A stretch of DNA of 64,000 nt from Lycium barbarum (GCF_019175385.1 NC_083337.1:164189713-164253712), one strand, 5' to 3'. Counted from the stretch's first letter, positions 1 to 21,725 are shown. Numbers and translations are program-made. The notes: generated by a model from the letters alone, not told the origin.

Positions 1-1060
1 CCTCGATTTTCTAATAAGCCACTTCAGCTAATAGCAAAAACAGCTTAATCAAATCAAACAGAATTCAACATCTCTCCAGGCCTTCAGATGGCACTTACTG
101 GATAACCCAAAAGGGAAAAAGAGAAAATGCTCAAGCTGAATACTCAATCAATGGCATACGATCCCTTAGTAAGTGCCACTATAACCTCTCTATGCTAAAT
201 TCTCCATCTTGAGCCATGCTCTAAGGTGTGTGCTATTTTCTCAACCACATAATCATCCCTCTAACAAGACCCCTAATTTTTATTTGATTAGATCCTACCT
301 CACATTATCTTTTTCTTGTCTGTCATGACTAAAGAGTTATTTCACATTATGGGGACATTAAAGTTTTTTATATTATCTCTCCTTTCAAGTAGCATAAACT
401 TTTTGTTAGATGGGATACAATACAAAGTAACTAAGACATGACTCGTTTATTTAATATATGGTCTCTACCTTAAATAAATGACAGCCAACAAAGATTATCA
501 AGTTCTTTTTCTTTGTAAAGATTATGATACTAAATTTCCTGTACAGGTAAGGTTTTACGTGTTTTATAATCATTTGTCTATTAATATCACAGAAATAAGT
601 TTTGCATGGCTATGTAAGGCAACAGAGAAGGAGCTGCAGGGTTGCATAGTTGGGGGGAAGGGTTGGTGCTAGCAGTAGAGGAGTTGACTCATGAAGGGGC
701 TTTTCCTTTTTGGAATTGTTGGCTCTGCTAGCGAGTTGACTAAGCTATGTCATTTGAATAAATGGAGTTTTAATGCAATAAACGGTGAAAGAAATGGATC
801 ATAAGCAGGTACAGCCCAAAATTTTAATGACGAAAAATGCATAAACGTGTATCAGCATCCCCAGAATTGACATGTCCACATCGTTTTTTTTTTTTTCATT
901 ATAGCACTGTTCCGAATTGTCCTGAAAACGAAGTGACAAGAAAATTTTTATATGCTGAAATCGAATAACAAAGAATATGATACAAAAGTGAATATCCAGA
1001 TTCTAGTACGTGTAATCCAATGATAGAAGACAAAGATCATCTTAGTTTGGATAGACATAC

Positions 1061-3242
1061 TGTGAAGTTAGGGAATTTTCTCTGCATCCTCAGCTCATGC
1101 TCCGCTGATGTGCCTCCATATAGATCCATCACAAATATTCCACCCTTCTTGTTCAGAGCACTTAAGGCATGTTTGAAGTATGAAACTAGTTCTTGGCGAG
1201 TATGAAGGCAACAACAACTGTAGTTAAAAGCACAAACTATATCTCTTGCAGGAAATTGAAAATCCTTCATCACTTTGTGATCAGCAGAATTATTTTCACT
1301 ATCTCCTAGTGTTATGTTTTGCATGAGATTTTGAGTAGCGGCATTAACCAATTTGGCCTCAAGAGGTTGCAACACATTACCATGAAACAGAAATATTCTG
1401 GAAGAGACATCAGCACCAACTTTGTTCACATTGTTCTCTATGCACCAATCAAGTGCCTCAACATCCAAATCTAATCCAATAGCAGTGCGCCTAGCATCAC
1501 CATGGAGCCATTCCGTACTGACAAAATGCATCAGGATAGGTGATGTTACAAAACAACAGTTGAGTTAGCTTATGAAGTTGCATAGGAAATGAGTTGTAAG
1601 TATGGATTTTTTTAATTTTATTTTTTTATAACCGTGGTGTCCGGGCAACTTGCGCACCTCAATTAATTCCACAGGCTACCTGTGCTGGACCAGCACAAGA
1701 ACTAGGTAACTCTATCCACCATGACTTGGATATATTGAAGATGAGACCTCATGATTCTCGACCCAATTCCATGACCACTAGGCCACGCCCTTGGGTGCGT
1801 TAATTTTTATTTTTTTGAATTGGTGAAACAATGCAGTAATCTATCGGCATCAGATAAGTGGTGATACAAAAAAGAAAAAGAAGAAGAGGGAAACAATTGA
1901 ATTAGCTTACAAACTTGCAAAGGAATGAGGTTCAGACTATGCATTAATTTATTTCTAGAGGTCGATCCCACTAAACTACACTTTAGTCTTGATGGAAAGT
2001 CGAGTGCAAGAGACCAGAGGCTAAGCCTCAACCAGCAAGTGTGACAAGTATGGCTAATAAGTATAAAACTATCATTAGTTCAACATGGAGACAAACTGAT
2101 ATATAATTTGAGGAGCAAGCTTAACTACAAGTTTGAAGGAAATAACAGTTGCAAAACTACTTTATTACCAGAAAGAAAGGCATCAATCAATTTGAATAAA
2201 TTACAATTTATAGTAGAAATAAATGTAGACTATCAACATCATTCGTACCAAAAGTTTCAAATCCAATTTTCCAGTGACATGTGTTTTTTGATAGGTGAAG
2301 TTTAACTCCGTTTGCAACAAGGCGACAGTATCATGATACTGGAAATTGCCACGCTAAAAGTAAAACTAATATTATAGAACAGACAGTCGGGGAGAAGAAC
2401 TAATTATAATTGCCATGCTCTCCCTGGCACTTGCATCATAATTGATCAAACTTTAAAAGTAATCAAGTCCAATAAGGATTTTAAAAGGATGACCACTAAT
2501 AGTTACATATCAATTACCTACCATCCAGGAGCTAATTTGCAGTGGTGCAAAATACGCCAAAAACCAATTTAAAGCACTAACCCAAATTAAGCAATTCCAA
2601 GAATTGCATAAGAGAATGGCTTGATTTATGTTATTGCAGTTTGGAGATATTAGCCGGTAATAATGCATCAGCTTACACTTATGTTTCAGCAATAATTAAC
2701 TCAAAAGTTCCAGTTCCTTGTAAATTCAAGCAATGTACAAATTGATGATAAAGAAACTTGTACATAAAGAGCAAATAAGCTAAAAATCCCAATAATTTCC
2801 TAGTGCATAAGGTAGTTCAAAGTATACCTCAAAAGAGCAGTGCCGCAGAAATCTTCCTGGAAATGGAGGGGCACCCTGCCACCTACGTACATCAAGAAGA
2901 ATTTCTGCAGATAGCTTATGTCCCCTTTTGGAGACTGCAACAACAAAAAGATACTAACCAAGTTACTTCATTTTGTCCAATTAGACACTAAACAAGAAAA
3001 AAGAAAAGAAAGTGGAAAATGGGTGTTCTTGCCTGCACAGATTGTTGGTATAGAGAAAACTTAGAAGGGATATCATTGGTTGAAATTGAAGAATTTAGAT
3101 CATCTTCACTCTCTTTTTCATTATCTTCTTCTTCTTCTTGAGGGGACTCAATGGGTGGGTATTGTTGCTCTTCTTGTTCAAGATAGTAAGCTCTATCTCT
3201 ACGGGTTTGTTGGTGGCTTTTCTTCTTCCCATTCTTCCCCAT
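1061..3242 (-). CDS. class I SAM-dependent methyltransferase, 3' part beyond left edge
   Basis: Three exons on the minus strand read 3242-3033, 2934-2828 and 1517-1061, giving 258 codons; the protein continues after a donor (gtatgt) at 1060, and I found no matching next exon before base 1. Residues 1-70 are a basic then acidic low-complexity head (MGKNGKKKSHQQ, EEEEDNEKE). Then comes SPKGDISYLQKFF and the SAM-binding region: EDFCGTALLSTEWLHGD (97-113) and GLDLD (120-124). Later come DIVCAFNYSCCCL and GGIFVMDLYGG. This is the family annotated in plants as SAM-dependent methyltransferase superfamily protein; the substrate is not known to me. Exon 1 joins exon 2 through a GC-AG intron. Intron 2 (1518-2827) holds an antisense SINE. 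The start is the first ATG, 46 bp from a Mutator-like insertion. VPS4 is transcribed divergently. Confidence 0.85.
1627..1798 (-). mobile_element. tRNA-derived Solanaceae SINE in methyltransferase intron 2
   Basis: Read on the minus strand it starts GCACCCAAGGGCGTGGCC, continues with a pol III A-box-like TAGTGGTC, a B-box-like GGGTCGAGAATC, and ends GGACACCACGGTTAT before an A/T-rich tail. Both sides carry similar flanks (ttaatttt-attttttt), consistent with a target-site duplication. The same family occurs near 11277. It lies in the same orientation as the host gene. Confidence 0.6.
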
Positions 3243-3298
3243 TTCTCACTGCTCTTTTTCTGCCGCCAATGAACTTCGTAGTGACACTGCGAGGAGGA

Positions 3299-4216
3299 GA
3301 GAAAAGGCCATAAATAGTAGGTGTAAAATGGTGCTTTTAAGTATATGCTTACCCTTTAACTATTCAAAAATTTATTAAATTTGATCTCCATCTATATTTT
3401 TTATACAAACAGCGTATAAATTCATAAACCATTAATCGTTAAATCATTTCTCAGACCTATATTTCTCTCTCCCGGCTTCTTTTTCCTCACGTTCATTCTT
3501 TAACCTCAATTTTTTTCCTCAAGCTCTCTCTCACGTTTCGTAACCGACGGACTGCGTCGGTTAAAACCGACCTTATCCGTCGGTTTTGTTAAAAAAAAAA
3601 TTAAAAAAACTGAGGGTCTCATGTCGTTTTTTTTTTTTTAAATTAAAGAATGAAATGTAGGAACTTGGAGTCAAACCCGGCTATGTTCCTTGGCATTAAA
3701 GGGCTTTACCACTAGACTTTTTGTTCATATACTTACATTGATTTAATTTATACTGTTTTTTCACTCTAAAAACCGACGGACTCCGTCTCCGTCTCCGTCG
3801 GTTTTTTTATAAAAAAATAAAAAATAAAAATAAAAAAACAACGGACTCCATCAGTTTATTTTAGAAAATAATATAACAAATAATTATATTTTTTCGCTCA
3901 TTTTTGGGCAAAAAATAATCGACGCAGTCCGTCGGTTTTCTTAAAAAAAATATTTAAAAATATTATTGAAAAAACCGACAGAGTCTGTCGGTCTTTCCGT
4001 CGGTTTTTTTTCTGTCGATGTTTACCAGTTTTTACCAGAGAGAGAGAAATATAGGCCTGAGGAATGGTTTAATGATTAATCTAACGAAGGTTTATGAGTT
4101 TGTACACTGTTTGTATAAAAAAAAAACGGAGACTAAATTTGATAAATTTTTGGATAGTTAAAAAATTAAAACCGGTAAATGTATAGTTAAGGGACCATTA
4201 TTTATGGCCTTTTCCC
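3299..4216. mobile_element. Mutator-like long-TIR non-autonomous element upstream of methyltransferase
   Basis: The two ends, about 180 bp each, are inverted copies: left gagaaaaggccataaata, right tatttatggccttttccc. They are flanked by the direct repeat gcgaggagga (3289-3298 and 4217-4226), a 9-10 bp target-site duplication typical of Mutator-like elements. The interior has several inverted ccgacgga/tccgtcggtt motifs between 3541 and 4015 and no coding capacity. It sits 46 bp upstream of the methyltransferase ATG and so probably interrupts its 5' leader or core promoter. Confidence 0.75.
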
Positions 4217-4264
4217 GCGAGGAGGACTATGTAAAACCTTTGCGTCCCTTCTTTTTTTCTTTCT

Positions 4265-4498
4265 ACTCCCAAAGTAAACTTTCACACGTCTATTAACAGC
4301 CGACATTAGAATGAAAAATTTATCATATTACCACTAATTATTATTAAATTTAAAGTCTTGAAAAAAGGAATTGAAATTTTTGATTTATTAATACTAAGAG
4401 TAAAATAAAAAAAAAGTAATAAATCACGTCTTAATGGACAAATAAAATTAGATAATTATTTTTAATATATTAGACAAGTAAAAATGGACGGAGGGAGT
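4265..4498. mobile_element. degenerate Stowaway-like MITE
   Basis: The right end reads aaaaatggacggagggag|ta, a standard Stowaway terminus. The left end (tactcccaaagtaaac) is a worn copy. It lies between the methyltransferase and VPS4. Boundaries on the left are approximate. Confidence 0.4.
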
Positions 4499-5454
4499 AA
4501 CTTTTCCATTTTGTGAAGAGTTATTGGATGCAGTAAATAGACCCCCTAAACTCCGGACCACCTAACTTTTGAAAATAGCAAGGAAAATCTAGAAGGTTAT
4601 CATCAAATCCAAATGGATCCCCTATCTTTTGATACTGTAGTAAGAAGATTCGACATGGTTAACAGTTGAAATACATTTGGATTTGATGACAATAATAACT
4701 TATGGTTTAAAATGCGGAGATGATCTAATGTGCTTATTTTTATATTAATCATTGATAATAGGAAAAATGATGATGGCGATATGAGATGAGCTTAAATGAA
4801 GCAGTGAAGATTAACATAGTCAACCTTAAGTTGTTTAGGACTAAGACATATTTTATTATTCACTAATAATTGAAAAAACATAATTTACTTTTTCTTTTCT
4901 TTTTGATGAATTAATCAAGTAGAAAAGAGGATATGCTTGTATTTGCCCATTGTCTGATTTTCAAGTAAAGAGCTAAACACGGAAAGAAGCAATTTTGACC
5001 AAAAATTTATTTTTATAGTAGAAATGATCAAAGAAACTAATTTAAAATTTGTGCTACATGTAAGAAGAAGTTTATTGAAAGCTTCAGAGGTCCAAATAAT
5101 GAAACTTTAGCTCACAAATAATGGTCCTATAGTTGAGCTTAGGTCCACATTACTTGAATTGGAAATATTCAGTTTCAAAATGGGGCTATTCTAGAATAGA
5201 AATGGGTGAACTTAGAAAATCAGGGGCGCTTTCTCGCAATAAAAGAAGTTGGGTATTTCGCTGAAACGCAGCCCCACCTACGTCTATCACACGCTTATTA
5301 ACCTTTCCCAAATTCAATATTCAAAGACTCCCATCTCCAAAAAGATGCATACAAACTTCAATTAGGCCCATTCAACAAATACCTACTAATTTCGGATTCT
5401 ACTGCTGACCCGCTTTCTCGAATTGGGTCTGTAAATTGAATACATGATCGAAAG

Positions 5455-13901
<8,447 letters not shown>

Positions 13902-14649
13902 AGAAACTGATAACATTGATCGTGTCTTTCGTACATTTGCCATGATTTGTATTTTATTTGTGTTTTGCCTTAAAAACACACTAATCTGTTCAAAGGCCAT
14001 TTTAAAAAATTGGAAAGTTGACGTTGTTTACCCTTTCCTTCTGGGGTGTCAGTTTTACATTTTATGTAGTTACCAATGTGGAGCCTCTGCAAATCTTATT
14101 GCAATTAATTAAGCAACTGCAAGTACCAAAGTTTATGTGATTTCCTCATCGCTATGTTCATAGTTATTTTGCAAAATCTGAACCTGCGTTTTTTATGATT
14201 AAAGTCAACTACTTTATCATAACTTAGAAGTTAAAGGATCCTGCTTTTCGTATGATTGATTTATCAAAGGTGATCTCAGGGTAAGCTTTCCATATGCAAA
14301 ATGTTGAACTAGTTAGTGCAACCTGCATTTACCTGTGCGTTTTTTGTATGATTTATCAGAGGTGATCTTAGGAAAATCTTCCCTCTCGTGTATGCAAAGG
14401 CTTAGGTATAAAAGACAAGTCAAAAGAGAAAAAATGAACAACGAAGAAAGTGAGAGAAGCAGCAAAGACCTTTTGCATATGTTGATCCGAAAATATATTG
14501 AGTACATGTTGTACGTCTAAGAAAAAAACCTAGTGTTTGTGTGAAAATAATGCAATGAAAACATTCATTTTGGTTACACCTTCAATGTGTGGTTATAAAA
14601 CTCTTTATCATCAAGTACTACGAAGTAAATGTGAAAAAATTTATGATGG
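13902..14649. other. VPS4 3' flank
   Basis: Downstream of the VPS4 stop the sequence is AT-rich and probably includes the 3' UTR. No second gene is visible; short open frames here have no recognisable similarity. Confidence 0.5.
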
Positions 14650-16286
14650 GTGAGGCACAAGTATTACTTGGCATGTGAGGGTAATTTTTTATTGAAAAAA
14701 AGTGTATAGGTCTCACTTTTATGATCCTCTTTCATCACTAGTGCTATTTCTCTCTCCAACCTCACCTTTCACTCATCATCAGCCCTACTCTTCGCTATTC
14801 ATTTCACTCTCATTTTCTAAATCAATTTTCTAGTCATTTTTTTTTACCCAATTCTTTTTGTATTCATGCTTATATTTATATTATTCGTTTGATGATTGGT
14901 ACGTGTAAATAGATCTGAGTGATTCGGGTTTTTTTATTTATTAAATCAAATCAATTGTGTCGTTTGATGATTGGTACGTGTAAATAGATCTGAGTGATTC
15001 GGGTTTTTATATCTATAAATAAAATTAAATCTATAAAATCGAGTTTTTATTGGTCTTTTCGATTTTTGTTGAATTATTTGATTTTTTTTCTTGGTTTGAT
15101 GTGAAACATTTTATAACAAAATTAATTTGCTTTTTGTGAAATATGATGCAAATGCCATATTATTTCATATAGTTCTTGTTAATCAATTACACACAAAACT
15201 AATATTACAACGCTATATATATATATATATATATATAGGGATAAAATTGCAAGGCCAAATATGGTGTTATAATGCTAAGAAACAAAAACTATGACAAAGT
15301 TAAGAACAAGTACTTACAAAGTAGATTATCATTTTAAGAAATTGAATATATATAATGTTGGGTTGGTTGGTCTTAATTTGGCCTCTTTTTTTTTAGTTAA
15401 AATCGAGTCAAATTAGTTATGATTAATTTTTTTTTCCTCTAAACCATTTTTTTTCATTAACTAATTTATCAATTTGATTCTGTTTATGAATTTCTTTTAT
15501 ATACCCCTACTTAGTATAATGGATTTTTGTGCACTGTGTTAGCAAAATAACGGGAAAATTACTTTATATACCGTTTACTTTGCTAGCAAGATTCTGTTCT
15601 TTTTATTATTTGGTCTTTTAAGATTTAGTTCTCTCTCATCGACATACACCATCTCACACATACACCCATTCTCATCTTCCCAAAATCCATTCTAATCCAA
15701 CTTTTTTTTTAAGAAGAAATCTTGTAACTAAGCACAAAGCCACCCTCAACTAGCCAAAACTCCAACCATTATCCACCTTAGCACAAAGCAATATAAATAC
15801 AAACTAAAAATAGGAAACTCCAAACAAATTGCACTTTGTTTCTAAGATTATTCAAAAAATTGATTTGAAGACACTACTGAAAAAAAAAAAGAGTTAAAAT
15901 ATGTTTATCCATGTTAGGAAGCGTGAGATAATGAGAAAAAGTGCCAATACTAATGAAATCGAATTATACATATAGTTATTCTATAACTTTTATGTATGTA
16001 TAAATCTATATAGCAAAGAAAAAATCAGCAAACAAAATTAAAATAAATAATTTAGTGTTTTTTTTCTTTGCGATTCTGAAATATTAGCAAAAAGGAATTG
16101 TGAGATAGAGTTTGGTTAGTCTATGGTGGAACACGACTGGGGATTTTGCTGGGGTTTTCCGGTGAAGGAATAGTTACAGACAAAGAGAGAGAATAATAAT
16201 CAGGTGGGTGAATAATTTTTGGCCACTTTTGGGGCCCACACGTCACATATTAGTCCCTCATACAACCATTACGTGGCATGCCTCAC
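14650..16286. mobile_element. possible TIR element between gtgaggca ends
   Basis: gtgaggca (14650-14657), followed by ttggcatgtgaggg, is mirrored by tggcatgcctcac at 16274-16286 preceded by tccctcatacaacc. This suggests long, worn inverted ends of a Mutator-like element. No target duplication was found, and there is no coding content. The interior includes a 75-bp period direct repeat (14885 and 14960) and a TA microsatellite near 15217-15238. Confidence 0.3.
14885..15012. repeat. direct repeat, period 75 bp
   Basis: The block tcgtttgatgattggtacgt...gattcgggttttt occurs at 14885 and again at 14960 with almost no changes. Confidence 0.8.
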
Positions 16287-16545
16287 AACACACTAATGTG
16301 ACATTGAATTAGTGTGTTGTCGACCTACCGAAGGAAAGAGGTCACCATCAAACAGCTGTGCTCTGTAATGATTACTTTGAGAAGAAAGAAATCATTTTCT
16401 AAAATGACTTCAAGCCAGTACATTATATCATACTAAGTAATTAGAAAAATGAGAGGCTTCAGTCTCTATAAGATTTTGTTTCCAGGGCACACTTCGTTCA
16501 AAGAATACTCTGATTATTAAAGATAATGAACAAGAACAAACCCCT

Positions 16546-17327
16546 AAACCCATCAACCGGTTAAAACCGGTAACCGGACCGGTAAAATCGGAACCAGTTC
16601 TACCGGTTCCGGTTAACCGTTTAAAAGGTTACCGGTCCGGTTCCGATATTTTTGAAACCGGAACCGGACCGGTTAAACCGGTTTAACCGGTGAAATTAAA
16701 AAAAAAAAAAATAGTCGTTGGGCAGTTGGGCCTGTCCGTTAATGGACCGTTGGCAACGGTCCATTTGCAAAAATGGTCGTTGTCAAACGGTCATAAAATT
16801 ATTTTTTGGCCCCCCAACCCCCCAAACTTTTTTTTTAACACTTTAACCCATCCCTCACCCCTATATAAACCCTTCTTCATTTTCATTTTAATTCACACCA
16901 ATTCACTCTTCTTCATCTTTCTCTCAAATCTCAATCTCTCAATTATAGTCACTTTGCAATAATTAGCCACAAAGTCTATTATAGTTTCAACTTTCAATTA
17001 TTAATTTTGCAATTATAATATTGTTGGTGGAGTTGGTGATTTTGCAACAATCCGAAGTAGCTTTGGTGGATTTGCAATTCTAGCCGCCTTCACTTTGTTG
17101 GAAATTAATCCGGCAATTTGGTACCTTCGTTCCAACTCTATCTTTATTTTTCGCAATTTAATTTACGCAATTTAATTCTAGCAATTTAATTTGTTGTAAT
17201 TTATTTTCTTGTGATTTATTTGATTGTGATTTAAATTAATTCTATTTAATAATGTCAAAGAGATTAAGACATGTATATATATATATATATATGTAAGTTA
17301 TACATATATAATGTTACGTATAACTTA

Positions 17328-17401
<74 letters not shown>

Positions 17402-17513
17402 TAAGTTATACATATATATAAGCTATATATAACTTAAACATATTTATATATATTAAGTTATATAACCTAAGTATATTGATACATATATTGATATATATAT
17501 ATAAGTATATTCT

Positions 17514-17549
<36 letters not shown>

Positions 17550-17660
17550 ACGTATATTCTGTATTGCTGACTTGCTGTTAGCCTGTTAGTCAGTAAATAT
17601 TTAAACTTTACTTATAAACTTGTATAACATATGTAAATATACCTACAATATACTAATAAA

Positions 17661-17711
<51 letters not shown>

Positions 17712-17887
17712 CAAAAAACAAAAAAAAAAACATGTTTTGGACACTTTGAACCGGACCAGTTCCGGTTTGAGGTTTCAAACCGATAAACCGGAACCGGTTA
17801 AACGGTTCCGGTTTTTTAACCGGAAACCGGCCGGTTCCCTAACCGGTTACCAGTCCGGTTCCGGTTAAACCGGTTGCCCAGGTTTAT
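16546..17887 (+). mobile_element. hAT deletion derivative retaining promoter-like 5' region
   Basis: Both ends are dense in ccggttaaccggt-type motifs arranged as inverted repeats (left from 16546, right to 17887). The flanks aaacccct and aaaccccc form an imperfect 8-bp duplication. Near the left end lies a clear 5' region: a GC-richer block, tatataaac at about 16861-16869, then a C/T-rich leader. The place where a transposase would follow is instead occupied by TA microsatellites (17270-17710). I infer a hAT-superfamily element that lost its gene. Confidence 0.55.
17268..17710. repeat. TA dinucleotide microsatellite cluster
   Basis: Long (TA)n tracts at about 17275-17292, 17330-17398, 17517-17545 and 17668-17708, separated by short sequences such as gtttaagttatac and its inverse. 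Confidence 0.9.
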
Positions 17888-20459
17888 AAACCCCCCACAG
17901 AAGTTTACATGACCAAATGCTTCTTGTTTATACTTGTTGATGGTGGAGGACAACAATCAATATCTCGTGATACTGTATATTTATACAATCTTAAAGGGTT
18001 TTCAAAATACTTGTTTTAGTTTCTTGACGGTGTATATCACAAGTCAATCCCCTCTTGGCGTAAAGAAAATTTTACATCAACGATTTCTAGTCATAATTAC
18101 AATGAGCTGGAGATCAGGACTATCCGATTTCTAAGACTTTAAATATTGTACCTAATTGTGTATATGCACTTTCAGGTGGTGTTGCTCTATCATATATAAA
18201 GAAAATTAAATATAATTTACACACAAATATATAAGAAACTCCCTTTTTTTATAAGGTGGTGTGTTATGACAGTGACGTCCCTTACAAAAGGGTCTCTCTG
18301 CCATTATCCCCTACCTCTAGGGCTTCCTCATCCTTTCTTTTTGGTTTAGTTGCAGAATGGAAAATCATGCCATTCGTTGAGAAATTAAAATGAATATCGA
18401 AAATTCGAGCTAGGACGCCTTTTTTCTTTCTCAAAGTCAACTTTATCCCTTCTTAAATTTTTTTGACAGAGAAATTTGCTGGGGCCATTCTTTAAGATTA
18501 ACTTTAGCCTTTGAAACTCGGGATAATGGATCAGTATTCTTCTATACTTAAATACTAGGCTTAGTTTGCATGACAATTGGGCTCGAATATGTGGCTTAAT
18601 TAGGTTCACAAATCCCTTGACCTTTGTCACTTGAGCTAAAAAAAATCTTACAAGTTGATAAGTGAAAAATCCCTAACTCCTTTGTGATTTGGACGTTGAA
18701 TTGAAACTCGATGCTACGAAAAGTCCTAATATGATACAGTAAAGACAAAACAATTGACAGTCGACCTGATCAGCAAGGTAACAGGTACCTTTCATTTTGG
18801 TGAAGATCCAATAATGTGCATGTACGAATGTAGCTTTGATTCAAAATGTATATTTGTCTTAAATTTTTCTTTGTTTAAATAAGCAAACGATCTCAGGAAA
18901 ATGTGAATCTTGAAAATTTTATTTAATATATATAAATATAAATTTAATATTTAGAACTTATAAATTTCAAATTTTAAATCCGCCCGCAGATGTGAATATG
19001 GGAAAGAAATCCATTAGCCAAGTTGTGAAGGAAAGAAATCCATAAGCCAAAGTTGTGAACTAACAATGGTAATGAGGTCTAAGGTAGGTTCACATTTAAT
19101 ACATTTGCTGCTTTATTTGGGCAACTGTCAACCCGCGGAATTATTTGGGCAACTGATTACCTAATGCCTAATAAATGTTCTAAATGTCCACTACGCACAT
19201 AACATCAATCTTCTTCTGAATTTATTTCTCGATTGGATAACTTATCCGCGCTTCGCGCGATGATGAGAAGCACCGTTAAATTTACGTACTTTTCATAATA
19301 GCCAGATGCTATTAAATTAGTAAATTTGACCCCGCTTTGTGCAATTTTAAAAGACATCAATAGATAAGCAAAATAATCTTTTTTATAAATATGTTGACAT
19401 ATAAGAGGTAAAAGTTTTCGTTTATGTACATATCAAAAACAGTTTCTATAAAAATAAGGGGAAAAGGAATAAAAAAAAGGAACATGACTACTTGCTTAGT
19501 CCCTTCTCAATACATTAAAAGAAATATATACTTCCCTTCTTAAAATAAAGATGTGTTGGCAGGATATTCTTGAAGCATTTGCTCCAAAGTATCCAGCAAA
19601 AGTTTTAGTTCTAAAAATATTTAACGTAATTTCTAGTACAATAAAAATTCAACTTAACTTTTAATTATATATTTTTATAATATTTCAGTATATCTTATTA
19701 TATCTGCACGCACACATATTGACGTACAAAAGACTCCTATTGAAAAGCAAATTCTAACCGATTTTGAGAGAGCTCTTAAAACACGACATTCAATAGTCAT
19801 TTCTAGTCTTCAAGCACCATGACACAAGCTAATGTTCCTAATTCATTAATGTGCACAATGAGATAGTAAATAAATTAAATCAATAATTCATTAATTATTT
19901 TATAGTATGTGTAGGTGGTTATTTCCATCACTCCCTTGATTCTTAAAATGGAAATAATAAAAAGTACTTTTCAGGAATTTTTTTTCTTCTTATTTTTATA
20001 ATGTGTTATATTTGGTCTTGTCTTTTTGCGCAAGATTGATGTTTTTTTACTTTAGCTAGTCTCTATTGTTCGTGCTTTGCACGAATATATCTTGCGTCAA
20101 ATACTATAAAACTAGTACTTAAAATAATAAATTTTCAACTTATATATATTCTAAAAATAAAGATCAAGTATTCCAGTTTTATCCAATACAATAACATAAT
20201 TTTGGAGAGCATAAAAATCGATCAATATTATCGAATCAACATTTCAACGTTGTTGACCTATGTGCAATGCCTCTAAACGTTGTAAAATTTAGGATTATAA
20301 AATATTTAGAATTTTGAAATTTACTCACATGTTGCCTATGAATGAAGTGTCTGTAAATTGTATTATTTTATATTGAGCAAGATAGTTGAATACAAAAGCG
20401 AATAAGAAATTCATTTTGTTGTCTATGATTGAAGTGCCTGTAAATTGTATAATTTTATA
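17888..20459. other. gene-free AT-rich stretch
   Basis: No gene or clear element boundary was recognised. A short GC-rich hairpin (cgcgcttcgcgcg near 19248) and a motif tctctattgttcgtgctttg at about 20062 resemble Helitron termini but are not sufficient for a call. Confidence 0.4.
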
Positions 20460-20719
20460 CTCCCTCCGTTTCTTAATAAATGGTGTTTTAGGCTTTTTAT
20501 TTTGTTTCAAAATAAGTAGTACTTTAGGATTTGAAGAAGAACTTATTCTTTCAAAATTACCCTTATTTACATAATCAAGAATCATTAAGTAGGTTTTTTT
20601 TTCTAGGCATTTTAATTAGGGATAAGTTAGTAAAAACACTCCTAATTTTTTAGGAATGAACACTTTCTTAACGTGTGTGCATAAGCTTAAAAAAACCACG
20701 TATTATGAAATGGAGGGAG
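20460..20719. mobile_element. Stowaway MITE
   Basis: Ends ctccctccgtttcttaataa and its complement ...tatgaaatggagggag, flanked by TA on both sides (20458-20459, 20720-20721). 260 bp, non-coding. Confidence 0.85.
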
Positions 20720-21725
20720 TATTGAGCAAGATACTTGAATAAAAAATAAAAAATTAATTATTATCTATTAATATTAATGGCAACAAATATTTTATCAAAT
20801 ATGAATGTAGCCTAATTTAGTAGGATTCTATTATTGGATAAGATCTGCAAAACTAAAATTTTATTCAACTTATACAATAGTCGTTGTCTTAAAACAAATA
20901 TTTTTCTTTAATTTTATGAACTCTTATTTTTATTAACCAAACATATGAATTAATAAAAAATACCTAAGCCTATTAAAATATGATCCAATAATAACCTGTT
21001 TTCTAAGTTAAATCTTTTAGTTTAGTTACGGACAAAGCATACTTTATATGTTCAATTACTCCTAGGCAAATGAGGGTACTTGATATATCCTTTTTTGAAC
21101 GTGATAGTAAAGACTCTTCAATTAATTAGATTCAGAACAAAATTCAGAAGTAGTATTTGTTTCAAATTCTATTTTTAATTATAATATTTTTTCTGTTTAC
21201 CAAACTAGCCAATAAAAATATGGTAGAATTAGACTAAAAGGGTATATAAGTTGTTCAATATTTAAAGGATATTTCGGACCAATTTAGGCCACTTTTCAGT
21301 GAGGGAATCAATTGCTAATCCTGCCACCATTTTCCTTATGTTGTTCTTCTCTTCCCCTCTTTCCTCTTTCTTTTCTTTCTTCATTTTTATCTTCTTATAC
21401 TATTTAGTTTTATCTGTATATTGTCCTTCAATTTCACTCTCTCCCTACCACTTTAATATTTAATTCAGTTGCCCTCTTTGCTCCCAATTGGTCTTAAAAT
21501 CCCAGAAAACAGCGTAACAATCGCTAGTTAATATTTTTGATATAACAATTTTCTTTACTCTAAATTTCTCCCTATTATTGACTTAGGCACATATCGATAG
21601 CCACAAACACTCTTGTCCGTGCTTGAAATCTCATGCTTTCATTACCACTAATTAAATATGTTTAATGTAAAACTAAAACGCTCTTGTTAAGCCTTAGATA
21701 TAGTATTTTCAAAATATATATGTTA

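Noticed and set aside
18385..18630. 81-residue minus-strand open frame
   Set aside because: No recognised similarity, and it is surrounded by AT-rich repeat DNA. It may be remnant or chance.
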